34,833 bases of DNA, from the NCBI GenBank assembly GCA_023375785.1, contig SZWC01015179.1, forward strand, positions 30,313 to 65,145. Reading direction: 5' to 3'. Source of the stretch: Penium margaritaceum (taxonomy: Eukaryota > Streptophyta > Zygnematophyceae > Desmidiales > Peniaceae). Position numbers and translations under genes: made by a program. Every line of letters begins with the position of its first letter. The stretch's first letter is position 1. Positions 9,841-19,702 of this stretch are shown piece after piece. The notes below the pieces were generated by a model, which was given only the letters and a program-made list of their open reading frames with translations, searched no databases and had not been told where the DNA came from.

Positions 9841-10713
9841 CTAGGTCAATGGAGCACCCTTCTCTGCGTACCCCCGGATGAACTTCCGGTAGTAGTTGAC
9901 GTACCTTAGGGAAACCTGGATGTCACCCATGCACTTTGGTGACGGCCACTGCTTTACTACTTCCACCTTCTTTGGATCCATGTGAAGACCCTTGCCACTC
10001 ACGATGTGTCCAAGGAACTCCACCTTGCTCTTCTCAAACTCACACTTAGAGAGCTTGGAAAACAACTTCTCTCTCTGCAGAATGGCCAACACCTGCCACA
10101 GATATTGCTGGTACTCTTCCAGAGTTTGGGAGTAGATGAGGATATTACCAAGGAGCACCACCATGAACTTGTCCAAGTGAGGGTGGAATATCCTGTACAT
10201 GAGACTCACAAACGTTGTAGGAGTGTTGGTCAACCCAAACGACATGACAAGGTACTTTAACTGACCGTACCACATCCAAAATGCCGCCTTTTCTACATCT
10301 TGCTCCGTAATTTGGATCGGATAGTACCCTGATCGCGAGTCAATCTTGCTAAAGTACCGCGCTTCTCTCAATTGGTCAAACAACACCTTGATCCTTGGCA
10401 ACGGGTACCGGTTATTTATCATTACATTGTTCAATGCGTCATAGTCCACGCACATCCACAGCTCCTGTGTCTTTTTCTCCACAAAGAGGACCGGTGCAGC
10501 GTAGGGTGACACTGACGGTATGATGAACCCTTGCTTCATCAGCTCCTCCAACTGATTCTTTAGCTCACCCAGCTTATTGTCGCTCATGCAATATGCAACA
10601 CATACTATTGGATTCGCTCCTAGAACCAGCTTAATTTTGTGGTGGATGTCCCTCTTTGGTGGTAAACCCTTTGGCAACTCAGCAGGAAACACGTCACCGT
10701 AGCTGTCCAACAC
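9841..10713 (-). pseudogene. Chromovirus reverse transcriptase, catalytic Asp pair lost
   Basis: A 290-codon frame is still open. Motifs in order are DVFPAELPKGLPPKRDIHHK, EELMKQGFIIPSVSPYAAPV, WMCVDYDALNNVMINNRYPL, FSKIDSRSGYYPIQI (first catalytic Asp retained), YLVMSFGLTNTPTTFVSLM, VVLLGNILIYS, KLSKCEFEKSKVEFLGHIVS. In the catalytic box the family has L-D-D-I; here it is L-G-N-I, codons 10144-10149. GAT to GGT and GAT to AAT are one change each. The frame closes at GAPLT followed by a stop, at the RT/RNase H junction. The length is normal for this RT. It is the best-preserved Ty3/gypsy coding stretch in the window, yet it is catalytically dead. Confidence 0.93.
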
Positions 10714-11013
10714 TCCCTTAATACCTTCCTATTGATGTGCTACTGGTGCTCTGTACTGCTCTCTTCCTTGTTGCTTTACCTCTCCTGCCAACACTTCCAC
10801 CTTTCCAGCTTCTTCCTTATGCCGCACCCGCACGAGGTACACTTGGTCCCCCTTACGCTCAGAGCGCTTCAGTTGCACGTAACTCAACTACAATACCTTG
10901 CCTGTCTTGGAGTCCTTCTCGTCAACCCACAGCGGAAAAATAATCTGATCTCCACATTTTTTCACTTTCACTTGGCAGCACACACAATCCATAGCAGGAT
11001 TCCACTGGTGCAG

Positions 11014-11313
11014 CTAGTTACGTCCGAAAATAGAATTATAGGTAACCATCGGGTACGTGTGAAAGTTTACCTCATACGAAAGCTTGCCTAGAGGGACCCT
11101 CAAAGTATTCAGAGGCAATCTGCGCACTAGCTCCCCTTGCACCAACTTGGCCTTTGTTGGCTTCCCAGGTAGCCGTGCAAGCCCCAGCCTTTTTTCCAGC
11201 TTGACGCTGAAGAATGAGTGCGATGTGCAGCAATCCAACAATGTTTTAATCTGCCGGCAAGTCTGGTGCCCCTCGTCATCCGTAGAACCAGCCGATGAGA
11301 TTTTGGCTTTCAA
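11014..11313 (-). pseudogene. Chromovirus aspartic protease remnant
   Basis: Minus strand: IKTLLDCCTSHSFFSVKLEK, then LGKLSYEVNFHTYPMVTYNS and IFGRN. The family active site is L-x-D-S/T-G-A-x-x-x-F-I; here the catalytic Asp stays (codon 11233-11235), but Ser-Gly is replaced by Cys-Cys. The downstream D/N-x-I-L-G-x-x-W-L block appears as NSIFGRN. The spacer to RT (10713-11010) contains two or three stops. Proteolytic activity is unlikely. Confidence 0.8.
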
Positions 11314-11429
11314 GAGGATTCTTGGAACGCTCCCACTCCTTTCACTCTAAAGCAATAAACTCGGCATCTCCCTAATTGTCAAACGAATTCTGGGGCAAGT
11401 GTTCGCTGATATAGATGAAGTTTCTCTAG

Positions 11430-11640
11430 CAGTTGGCTGTCCGCAACTCACTGCTGGTTGCCGTTTCCCTGTTGCTTCTTCTTGCACTATTTCTTTTGGT
11501 GCCCAGGCTTTTTGCAGATCGAACAGTTCCCTCCACACGGCTTGCTCTGCTGCTAGCCTCCGTGCAGGACGTCAATCTCCATAGGGTCAGCTTATTGGTG
11601 CTGGGCTCAACGCTGGAAATTCTCTTACTTCTCACATAAA
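11430..11640 (-). pseudogene. Gag zinc knuckle (CCHC) with stop
   Basis: Minus strand: ADPMEIDVLHGG, stop, QQSKPCGGNCSICKKPGHQK, then K, stop, C. The C-x2-C-x4-H-x4-C spacing is kept, but the residue before the last Cys is a TAG stop. This knuckle binds the element's RNA for packaging. It lies between the gag core and the protease, as expected. Confidence 0.82.
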
Positions 11641-11693
11641 CCCCCTCAATGGTAGCATAGCGTGTCAACACGCTTAGCAATGGCCACCATCGC

Positions 11694-12364
11694 CTAGAAA
11701 TCCGTGATTCCACTCAGTGCGAGTGTGTGCTGAATCCTGGCCTTCAAACCGTTGTGGTACTTGTTCCACATCTCCGGTTCACTCATGCCGTCAATCTCGG
11801 AGCACAACGCCGAGAAGCGGTGCGTGTACACCTTGACCGAGCCAATGTGCGTCAGCTGCTTTAGCTTGTTGCGTGCAACCATGGAAGCATTCACGAAATT
11901 GAACCAATCTCTGATGGCTTGCTCAAACTGCTCCCATGTCGTTGGCACACACGCTTCAATTTGTCCCGTGCCTGCCTGCCACAAAACGACATGTTGTACA
12001 GTTGCGTTCCCACCTCCACCTTGAGTAGCCAGCAGATTTAGCTGCCTCCACCACTCCAATGCTTCTCCGCGTAGTATTGTCACGGTGAATGACACACGTA
12101 CAGAATCATCCTCTGGAGGGTGACCTAGAGCCCCAAAGTAGCTGTTCATCACAAACAACCAGGTCTAAACGCTCGCACCCTCGACTGAGAGATTGAACGG
12201 TTTTGGAGATTTTGGCTTTGGTAAGGCGGACCCATTGACCGGGCCGTCCGAACCTGTCGAGTGTCAGACCCATCCTGCAGGTAAGCCATTTGTCAATTGA
12301 GCCACTCATTCTCCAGCTTGAGGGCTCCCAGCTGCTCTACGATCTGATACAGGGCCTGCTCCAT
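11694..12364 (-). pseudogene. Chromovirus gag
   Basis: A start at 12364 gives MEQALYQIVEQLGALKLENE, a coiled-coil-like opening that hits a TGA at 12293-12295. After a second break near 12160, an open 154-codon stretch (12158-11694) carries the retrotransposon gag core: FVMNSYFGALGH, GEALEWWRQLNLLAT, WEQFEQAIRDWFNFVNASMV, KVYTHRFSALCSEIDGMSEP, HNGLKARIQ. These match the W-x-x-F/L and Y-x-x-x-F spacing of the family. Gag would form the particle. The reading frame ends just after the core, before the zinc knuckle. Confidence 0.87.
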
Positions 12365-12702
12365 GGTTTGGGATGACTTTTGGCCGTCGGAGATCTTCAG
12401 AAAAAGTTGGCAGCATTCTAGCAGCAATCAAAAAAATGTCTGGCAGCAATTCGGAAGTCCGGGATGAAAATCTTCCGTCTTCGAGGTGTGTGGAAGTCAC
12501 CCGTCCTCTCGTGCATGCAAATGGTATGCTACATAGACGCTCTGGATTTGTACAAACATTTCCAAAAGTTGGCTTGTGCGTTGGCTTCGAAGTCTGGACC
12601 AGCACTCTCCCTCATGTTCAGCCATGATGTTGTCCGGCGTAGTCCGTGCCTTCCGCTCCTTGAAGTTGGTAGAGCTCCGGCAGCGCTTCCGCCCAAACGC
12701 GT
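12365..12702 (-). other. Chromovirus leader
   Basis: This covers 338 bp between the primer-binding site and the gag start. I see no gene in it. Short frames on both strands (84-119 codons, 12373-12823) cross into the LTR and have no recognisable motif. Confidence 0.55.
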
Positions 12703-12721
12703 GGCTCTGGCTCTAATACCA
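12703..12721 (-). other. Chromovirus primer-binding site (initiator Met-tRNA type)
   Basis: The minus strand reads TGGTATTAGAGCCAGAGCC two bases inside the 5' LTR. It differs from the standard TGGTATCAGAGCC at one base. It fixes the right LTR as the 5' one. Confidence 0.88.
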
Positions 12722-12723
12722 GA

Positions 12724-13482
12724 TGTGAGAGTGTCTGTGATCTCTGCAGATTTAGCCTTGGTGTGTGGAGAGCACCGTCACAGCGGAAAGATAGACTTGG
12801 AGATGACTGGAATCCAGAGTTGAAAGAATATAGGTTGATTATAATGAGCAATGTACAAGGTAATCTTTACTTTCTGGCCGGCTAGCTCTGGCCCTAGCTT
12901 ACTACTCTCCTAACAAGCTACTTGCACCTGTACCCAGTGTCCTACTTGCACCTAATTCTTAGTGCGAGAAGTGCATGACCGTTGATCATCCAGATCAACG
13001 GTCCATCTTGTACTTCCGTGCGATGGACGCGCTATGCTCCAGCGAGCCACTGGGTGCGTTGAATGTCACCGCGTATGCTTGCTGGCGGTGAATGCGGTCG
13101 CGTTGGTATGCACGCCACCAGAAGTACCGCTGTCGCAGTTGACCGCGTCCGGTGTCGGGGGCCCGCCGCCGGGACAGCCCCTCGGTGGATGGTGTAACCA
13201 TCACACCGCCCGCCGAGAGGGGGACATGCAACCTCGCGTTGCGTGATTGGAATGCGCGCTCGCAGGTGCAATCGAACCCCCCTCCCTCCCCCCCTCTGCG
13301 CTGGCTTACTCCACATGCAGCCACGAATTCACTCACTCGTCCTCCTCCTCCTTGCATCGGAGGTCGAGCAGAGGTGAGCTCGACCGCTTGCTCGATTTCC
13401 AAATTTCAGAAAAAGGTTTGAATGCCTCCAAAACTTGGACAAGGTCCCGAGTGTAACAGAAAAAGATGGGCACCTCGTTACA
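12724..13482 (-). repeat. Chromovirus 5' LTR (759 bp)
   Basis: It is the partner of 7344-8099 and has the same TG/CA ends. It carried the promoter for the element's RNA; the TATA sequence seen in the other LTR is altered here. Frames of 69-135 codons within 12995-13456 are mirrored in the left LTR and are not genes. Confidence 0.93.
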
Positions 13483-14047
13483 AAGCGAGTAGGTGTAAGG
13501 ACTGACAAGGATTGGGATAGGGAAATGCGCAATTTCTCATAACCTTCAATAGCTTGGCACGTACAGAGAGGTGAAAACTGACAACACGGAGCATGAATAC
13601 TTGCTGCAATGTATGGCAGGTGATGCACACAACAATGTCAATCTTTCCTAAAGCCGGCTCAAAGCCATTGTTTTGGCTGTAACTCTGTGAACAGATCCCA
13701 GAATACAGAACCGTCTGATCCTACGGATGCAAAATCGTGAGCTGGATGTAAGGAATTTACAAATGTATGGGTCCAGCAATGATTTTTTAGCATGGTATGA
13801 AAAAAATGAAAATCAGGATCTAAAGGCAGTTCACCAGGAAAATTCTACAAAGTAAAGAAAAAGTTTAAAGTGCCACAGCAAACACCCAGGACACCGTAGA
13901 AGCTGTATGGTAGGTACTAATGGGTGGGGTCACTACCCAATGGTGATTCAATGCCATTTGGTTCCGCATCAGGGATTTGGAGGAGTATGGTCACGGTCGA
14001 GTGGTCACTGTAAGCTGCACAATGGAATGAGGACAGCTCATATCACA
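13483..14047 (-). repeat. Copia A 5' LTR, outer part (right of the nested insertion)
   Basis: It continues the LTR interrupted at 7343 and aligns with 180-718. It starts with the right target copy AAGCG (13483-13487). The outer end at about 14047 corresponds to the minus-strand LTR start, TGTGATATGAG, matching TGTCATGTGAG at 718. Confidence 0.7.
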
Positions 14048-14080
14048 ACACCGCCAAAGATCAAGTTTGCAATCTTCTAG

Positions 14081-15110
14081 ATGGTGGACGGAGTGAGCGC
14101 ATCCGGCAACATGGAGCAGTAACTGGCAAAGACTCTGGTGATGAAGGATTGGTAGAATGCAGGCAGTGATGCTCTCCTTGTGGAACAGGAAGTAGCAGCG
14201 ACCTCTGTGGCAAATGGCGCACCACTTCTAATTCCAACAACCAATCCGGTGACGGAACCCTCTGGCTTGGCAAACCCCTGGCATCTATCGCTGCCCATTG
14301 GGAAGACACTTGGAACAATGGGAGGCACCTGCTGACAGGCTCGTATTGATAAAGATATGTTCATGGAACTCAGGAGCCTCAGTGTCCAACTGCTCCAACA
14401 ACTCACAGTGGTGACGGAGGATCTTCAAAATGCGTGTGCATGGGAAGCAATTTTCAATGAGAGGAATTACCAGCTCCCTGGTGAGCCCTTATTTCAAATG
14501 AAACTTCTCAAACCATTCGATCTTGCAAGTTCTGAAGTACCAATGGTTTGGATGTGGCTGATACGTTTGGAGGTGTAATTCACCGCTGCTGGGATCAACA
14601 ACCAAAAATAACAAAATTCACATCGTGGCCATGATTCCACATGAAACAGCTTGAATTTGGTAGCCTGACCATCCAACGAGCGTAGGATACTGGCGGTGTT
14701 GGATGATCCGCTCATGCGACTGTTCTCACATCGCCCAAAAAAAAATGTTCTACCTCTCGAGTAGATCAATTGAACCTGACATGACTCACTTATTCCAAAG
14801 GAAATTAGATGGAATTTGGACACGACAAATTCACATGGTTTGGAAAAGTGAACGAGAAGTCTACCGCATGGTACAAGATTCAACACGTCAGCACTCAAAT
14901 GAAGAAGGTACACACGGGGTTTCTATGGAATTATCACTCGTACTGACCTCACTCCAATTGAACACAGTTTCTGTTACAACAATGGCCTCCAGTGTGGCAT
15001 CCAGTGAGCAATTGCGATATTCAGCATACAGGATGACCTTCTGCGAATAATTGTAGCAGATGCATTACTAGTGCTGAATACAAAGCTCAGATGTAGGAAT
15101 GTAATGGCTA
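14081..15110 (+). pseudogene. Gypsy B gag
   Basis: A possible start is ATG at 14081 (MVDGVSASGNMEQ, then stop). Open stretches follow: EVAATSVANGAPLLIPTTNP and, from 14357, a 73-codon frame MFMELRSLSVQLLQQLTVVT, with KLLKPFDLASSEVPMVWMWL and IRLEV near 14515-14575. The last block matches the gag opening P-F-D-G-x...V-x-x-W-L-x-x-L/M-E. Beyond 14600 the frame changes repeatedly and only fragments such as LDGIWTRQIHMVWKSEREVY are readable. No intact protein is possible. Confidence 0.6.
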
Positions 15111-15194
15111 GCAAAGCCAAGGTCACAGTCGAGTTTGTGACAGTCAAAAGTTGCAGTTGATGGGAATCCCATCTCTGATGGAGATTGAAGTTAT

Positions 15195-15290
15195 CGATCA
15201 AGGCAATCCATGTCTGCTTTGAACTTGCGAGAAGCCGGGTCACACATTGCGTGACTGTCGGAAGCGGCAATAGCAGGCCAAAAATGAGGG
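15195..15290 (+). pseudogene. Gypsy B zinc knuckle relic
   Basis: The plus strand encodes TCEKPGHTLRDCRKRQ after a stop. The spacing C-x4-H-x4-C is right, and a preceding TGC for the first Cys lies two bases out of register (tgctttgaacttgc). This is therefore a CCHC knuckle with a small indel between the first two Cys codons. Confidence 0.7.
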
Positions 15291-15479
15291 ACATTCATGG
15301 AAAACAAATGAGACTCGGGAAATGGCAGAGGGGAGGGCTAGATGACAAACCCCCTCTTTGGCCAGGAAAACCTACGGCTGCCGAATACCCATCTGAATAG
15401 CTCACACAAGGGTTCCTTATATTAGAAATCTTGTTGCGCAGTATGAGGACAACTGAGGATTTGTAAAAGTTGTAGAATT

Positions 15480-15570
15480 GTACCGGCACTACTGGTTGGA
15501 AAAGCTTCTGATAGTTTTTTCAGCAACTATGTGGTTCACAAGCTAGATTATCACATCAAACTGGAGGTGT
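15480..15570 (+). pseudogene. Gypsy B protease relic, active-site Asp lost
   Basis: The plus strand encodes ALLVGKASDSFFSNYVVHKL. The family reads A-L-x-D-S-G-A-S-x-x-F-I; here D-S-G is replaced by V-G-K. It lies at the usual distance between the zinc knuckle and RT. Only about 30 residues are recognisable. Confidence 0.6.
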
Positions 15571-15999
15571 TTGAAGGAAAAAAATCCAATAAATAACTGC
15601 AGATCTGCTGACATGGTGAAACACTCGGACTGCAAAATCAGAGATCTGCACAATGCAATGGTCTAGGGGACTTGCCCAATAAGTGATCGTAAAATCAGCC
15701 GCAGGCAGGATTTCTTGTTCCAGCACAATCCAGAGGTAGATTGGAGCAGCGGCGTAGTCAATATCAATATCGGTGGCAAAAGATGACACCTGCCTTTGAT
15801 CAAGTGACCACACAACGGTGAGTACAAGAGGCAGAAGAGGAGGAAGCAGTAGAGGAAGTTGTAGCAATTGCAAAATCGCAGACACAGCCAGTATCGAAGG
15901 ATGTGACACCTCTAACATGGAGCACAAGCGTGGGTATTGTAAGTGGATTCAGAAGACGACGAAGAGATTGTTGCGGTAGAAGCGACAACATGAGCCTCA

Positions 16000-16460
16000 T
16001 TGGCCTTGACGTCTGAAAACCTTGCAGCCATTTTGGAGGCATTTGCATCTCTTCTTGAGGAGTTTTAAAGGGGTTTCTCTTGATGAACTGCCTCACAGGT
16101 ATGGGTCTTTATACCAGAGAAACTATCTATCCAGCGGCTTCAAGCTCATGGTGATGCCGACCAGAATAAAAATTGCCCCTGCTATGTTTATGGTGACCAT
16201 GAGCAACATTTCTTGGCTGTACCTTAACGAATTTGTCGTCGTAAATCTTGATGACATCCAGGTGTACAGTTGTACCCCGGAGGAGCATCTCCAAAACTTC
16301 CTTGAGATTTTACAGAGAGAGAAGTTCTACGGGAAACCCAAAAAGTGCAACTTTCATTGTTGTTGGATCAAGTTTTTGGGCCACATCATCAGCAGCGGAA
16401 GGATAACTATGGAAGTAGAGGCAGTCGCAGATTGGCGAATTTCAACCAACATTTGAGAAG
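16000..16460 (+). pseudogene. Gypsy B reverse transcriptase, N-terminal half deleted
   Basis: LAAILEAFASLLEEF precedes a stop and GVSLDELPHRYG, matching the region just before RT (family: F-x-D-V/L-F-x-x-E-L-P). The frame then jumps within a few residues to FKLMVMPTRIKIAPAMFM, which belongs after the first catalytic Asp. About 120 residues, including that Asp, are missing. FVVVNLDDIQVYS (Asp pair 16250-16255), LQREKFYGKPKKCNFH and FLGHIISSGRI follow in one 144-codon frame. Confidence 0.85.
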
Positions 16461-16479
16461 CCTAGGAATTTTGAGGTTT

Positions 16480-17050
16480 TTTAAACTAATGCTGTCAATT
16501 TGTGAAGGACTGCGCCGGAGCGTCAGTGCCTCTCTCTGATCTCACTCATAGTACTACCGAGTGGATTCGGGGAGATAGCAAACAAGAATTATTAAACTTT
16601 TTGAGGATATCCCTGATCTTGGTTCTAGCCCTACAATTGTTGGATCCAATGGTGGTCTACGTCATGGCCACCAACACGTCTCATCAAGCAATGGAAGCAA
16701 TTATCCTCCGAGATAACAACTCAGGAGAGCAATCGGTTGCGTATATGTCGAGAAAACAACACATGCCTTAGCTGAGCAATGCGGAGCATGAAAGAGAAAT
16801 TTTTGTGGTTGTGCACTTGTTCAAAACATGGCGTTGCTATCTTGAATGCCAAGGATGTGACATCAACACTCACAGAGAAATCTTTAGACAGGAAAATCTG
16901 AGCCGTGGACAAACTTGATGGATGGATGGATTCCTTGTGTCCAACTTTGACTGAAGAATCGAGTACCGGCCTGGAGAAAACAAATCAAGCGGATTCTCTC
17001 AGTTTGTCACTAGACATGGTGGCCAACGGATTGAACTCCGTCTGAGGTGG
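16480..17050 (+). pseudogene. Gypsy B RNase H and connection
   Basis: GASVPLSDLTHSTTEWIRGD and the RNase H start (PMVVYVMATNTSHQAMEAII, where the family has V-x-T-D-A-S) are followed by QSVAYMSRKQHMP, stop, LSNAEHEREIFVVVHLFKTW and RCYLE, then DGWMDSLCP and TNQADSLSLSLD. The catalytic Asp of T-D-A-S is replaced (MATN). The last block is the end of the connection (family: N-x-A-D-x-L-S-R). Coding similarity stops near 17050 and no integrase follows. Confidence 0.8.
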
Positions 17051-18746
17051 TCTACAACAAAATTACCACCACACTGGTAAGATTATAGAGTAAAAAGACT
17101 ACTCTAGCATCTGGGAGGAAACCCGACAGACCCTTGCAAAGACGCAGAAGGGGATGAAGAGAGCAGCAGACTGACATTCCAAGTTTTTATTTTTAATATA
17201 GAATCTGCCCATCTGCAGTCTTTTTTCAAGCATTTCATCCGTCACACTCTTGTACGCTGTTCCTTCACCACCTAAACTGAAGAGTCTCCATGCTAGGCTC
17301 TTGGCCGTGAGATGAGGCAAGAGGCAATTGTAAATAAGTTCACACTTACACACATTCACTGGGTCCGCGTCTCTTCAATCTTGCTCTTGTGTCAGCCACT
17401 TGACTCCATGGGTTTGAGTTCGACTTAGCCACTCTTGACTCAAGGACCACTTTGTGAGAGCCCTTGGGTCCCACCTGAGCTAGTCCAAGCCCACACACAG
17501 GCACAAGTGAATTCCTACACACACGAGAATGTCTGGAGAGTTCTGATTTGCAAAGGGGATCGCAGGAGAGCAAGTGAGAGCTGGAGGTAGGTAAACGACT
17601 GGATTAAAGCTTGAGTAGATTAAAAGAAGAGCTATGCCAAGGAATATCTCTCATACTAACATAAAGGAAGCCTACAAAACTATGGGGACTCCATGCGGGC
17701 ATACCGCGCCGCGGGTCTTGTCCCTACACACATATGATACAAAGGGCACTTGTTCCCTCCTCCACCCCCATCCCTTCCTACAATTCCTTACACCCTATCC
17801 ACCCCTTCTTTCCCATCCATATTCCATCTCTTCTTCTACTTCTGGTCTGCAATGCCTCACCATGTTCCACTGACGGAGTGCTTAAGATATTCCCATTTCC
17901 ACTAGTTCTGTGCCTTTTCATGCATTCTGGTCCGAATCCACTACTCAAGCAACTCCCTGCGAAATATCATCCTATCTTTCCCTTGTCATCTACTTCCGCT
18001 CTTCCTTCCCATCCTTCTCCTTTCTTGCACATTTCTCCATCCAACTGATTTCTCTCTGCTACTCCTAACATTTTGCTCTGGCACCGCTCCCTTTTTTTTA
18101 TTCCCACACCTCCACTGAGGATCCTATCCAACTTTTTTCCAGACAAGTTTTTTGCAAGAACAGTCCTCTTCTCCTGCCACTCACTCTGTACGTTCGTTGC
18201 ACCTGCTCTTCTGGCCAGCTTATTTGCGGTCAACCATACCGGTGGGGGGGTCAGCGCTCTAGCTCAGCCTCATGAGTCATGTCGTGGTAGATCATGTTAG
18301 CCATTGAGCTTACTACCTTTGGCAGAGAAGCTGCAAAACTGAAAACCTAACAAAGGTTCTTCACACCTTCTTCCTTTGCTAGCATACGTTGTGCACCCCA
18401 AACTTAATCAGGGATACACTTTACCTTCAAGAGTACTAACATCTTAGCATTACATCTCAAGAAGAGCTCAAGTCATCAATATGCAAGAGAGCATCAAGCA
18501 AGGGTTGATTGTTGAGCACGCAAGAGAAGTCCTTTTACAGCTATCTGTCCATTCCTAGAACTCAAAAGCACATTCTTGGGAAGAGGCCTGACCTAGCCAC
18601 ATCACCAATAGACTTGCGCTGTGATTGATACATAAGCATCCTAGTATCAAGGTGACAGACCAACTATGTAGCTTCCAAGAAGCTATAGACTTTCTTTCTT
18701 CGAAGCTTCCATAAAGACCAAGATGTGTATGGGGCCAGGATCAAAA
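17050..18746. other. 1.7-kb stretch without recognisable genes
   Basis: Frames of 75-104 codons on both strands have no motif I recognise. Part of the left end of the copia B 3' LTR may reach into 18200-18746, but its boundary cannot be set because the partner LTR is missing. Positions 17100-17600 have LTR-like composition with no partner in the window. Confidence 0.5.
17740..18190. repeat. Pyrimidine-rich low-complexity tract
   Basis: The plus strand is strongly enriched for C and T, for example CCTCCTCCACCCCCATCCCT and CTTCCGCTCTTCCTTCCCAT. The resulting Pro/Ser/Leu-rich frames are compositional. Confidence 0.6.
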
Positions 18747-18944
18747 TCATGACCTCTCACTTGGCCAAATCAACAAAATAGCCAAGTTAACCACTCACTA
18801 ACAAAGTATACTCACAGGTCAAATCTCACATGAGACAGCATATTTGAGTCACCCTACAACAGATCCAGGGGTCATACCTCCACAAGGGGCAGAGCATTCC
18901 TCATCCTTCCTACATCATTGAACAAGGAGTAAACATATTCAACA
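18747..18944 (-). repeat. Copia B 3' LTR (at least this part)
   Basis: Read on the minus strand the LTR starts TGTTGAATATG at 18944, a classic copia LTR start, right after a purine tract. Positions 18747-18914 recur inverted at 21796-21963, confirming a repeat unit. The other end lies further left, at a point I cannot fix. Confidence 0.7.
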
Positions 18945-18957
18945 AACCTCTCCCTTG
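18945..18957 (-). other. Copia B polypurine tract
   Basis: The minus strand reads CCAAGGGAGAGGTT before TGTTGAATATG. This resembles the typical copia arrangement of a GGGAGA purine run abutting TGTTGAA. Confidence 0.7.
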
Positions 18958-18977
18958 GACCTTGCATTAGTTTCCAT

Positions 18978-19702
18978 CATCATTCTTCATCACTTGCGTT
19001 GATCATGCTGATACCTTGCCTGTCCACCTGGTGGAGATCCTTGTTCAGTGGCTTTGTAAGCATGTCAGCCCATTCCAGCTTGGTACCGACATACTCGAGC
19101 TCCACTGTCTACTTGTAGACCAAGTCCCAAGCAGAGTGGTTGCGGATCTTGATGTGCTTTCTGCGCCTGGACATGACTGGGTTCTTGGACATATCAATCG
19201 CACTTGTGTTGTCAATATTGATTACCGTTGTCGTTGCGTGTGGTGCCTTTATCTCAAATAGTAAGCTGCGTAGACACTACATCTCTTTACACACCTCAGC
19301 CAAGGTGATGTACTCAGCTTCAACTGTTGACAGAGAGACAAATTCCTGCTTTCGACTCACCCAACTGATAGAACCTCTACCCAACATACACACAAAGCTG
19401 GAGGTAGATTTTCTGTTGTTGATACTGTCTCTCCAATCAGCATTGGTGTGGCACATGAGACGGAGTGACACGGATCCAATGATGCCTCCAAACAGGAGCT
19501 CCACATGCCACGTCCCCTTAAGGTAGCACATGATGCACTTCACAGCCTGCCAGTGCAGTGGACCAGGACTGGCCACAAACCAGCTCACCTGCCAAACATC
19601 ATGGGCTATATCTGGTTGGGTGGCAACCATGGCATACATTGGACTGCGCACTACAGATTGATATGGGATGTCAGTCCAGCATGTCAGTTTTCTCCGCTTC
19701 AT
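18978..19702 (-). pseudogene. Copia B RNase H and pol C-terminus
   Basis: Minus strand: DIPYQSVVRSPMYAMVATQP, QVSWFVASPGPLHWQAVKCI and MCYLKGTW, then HTNADWRDSINNRKSTSSFV and SRKQEFVSLSTVEAEYITLA in a 141-codon frame (19702-19277). After one frame change come TTVINIDNTSAIDMSKNPVM, RRRKHIKIRNHSAWDLV, a TAG stop, VELEYVGTKLEWADMLTKPL and a natural-looking stop near 18978. RNase H landmarks (D-A-D-W as N-A-D-W, S-T-x-E-A-E-Y, D-N-x-S-A-I) are in order. The first Asp of D-A-D-W is Asn. Confidence 0.9.

Larger units (their letters stand above)
7344..13482 (-). mobile_element. Ty3/gypsy chromovirus, full length but defective, nested in copia A
   Basis: Both LTRs start TGTGAGAG and end CTCGTTACA. 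The primer-binding site sits inside the right LTR, the polypurine tract inside the left LTR, and flanks AAGCA/AAGCG form a 5-bp target duplication with one mismatch. Minus-strand order is gag, zinc knuckle, protease, RT, RNase H, integrase, chromodomain, that is RT before integrase as in Ty3/gypsy. Length is 6139 bp. In a 111-bp hand-aligned LTR sample (from about 7371 and 12751) I count 93 identical positions. RT and integrase have lost catalytic residues. Confidence 0.92.
150..14047 (-). mobile_element. Copia A: Ty1/copia retrotransposon, split by a nested chromovirus
   Basis: Minus-strand order from right to left is 5' LTR, primer-binding site, leader, gag-like region, protease, integrase, variable linker, reverse transcriptase, RNase H, polypurine tract and 3' LTR. 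Integrase before RT defines Ty1/copia. Removing the 6139-bp insertion at 7344-13482 rejoins the 5' LTR and leaves an element of about 7.7 kb. Every domain is interrupted by stops and frameshifts, so it is a fossil. It is the oldest datable element here, because its LTRs are more diverged than those of the element nested in it. Confidence 0.8.
14081..17050 (+). mobile_element. Gypsy B: truncated plus-strand Ty3/gypsy remnant
   Basis: It starts 34 bp after the copia A LTR. The order is gag, zinc knuckle, protease, partial RT and RNase H. No integrase, LTR, primer site or polypurine tract is visible. Domain order and motifs place it in Ty3/gypsy, in the opposite direction to the chromovirus. Its frames are more broken than those of the chromovirus. 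Whether copia A inserted next to it or truncated it is not clear. Confidence 0.75.

Noticed and set aside
17740..18190. Possible protein-coding region (Pro/Leu-rich frames of 79-104 codons)
   Set aside because: The pyrimidine bias of the strand creates these frames. No domain or conserved block is visible.
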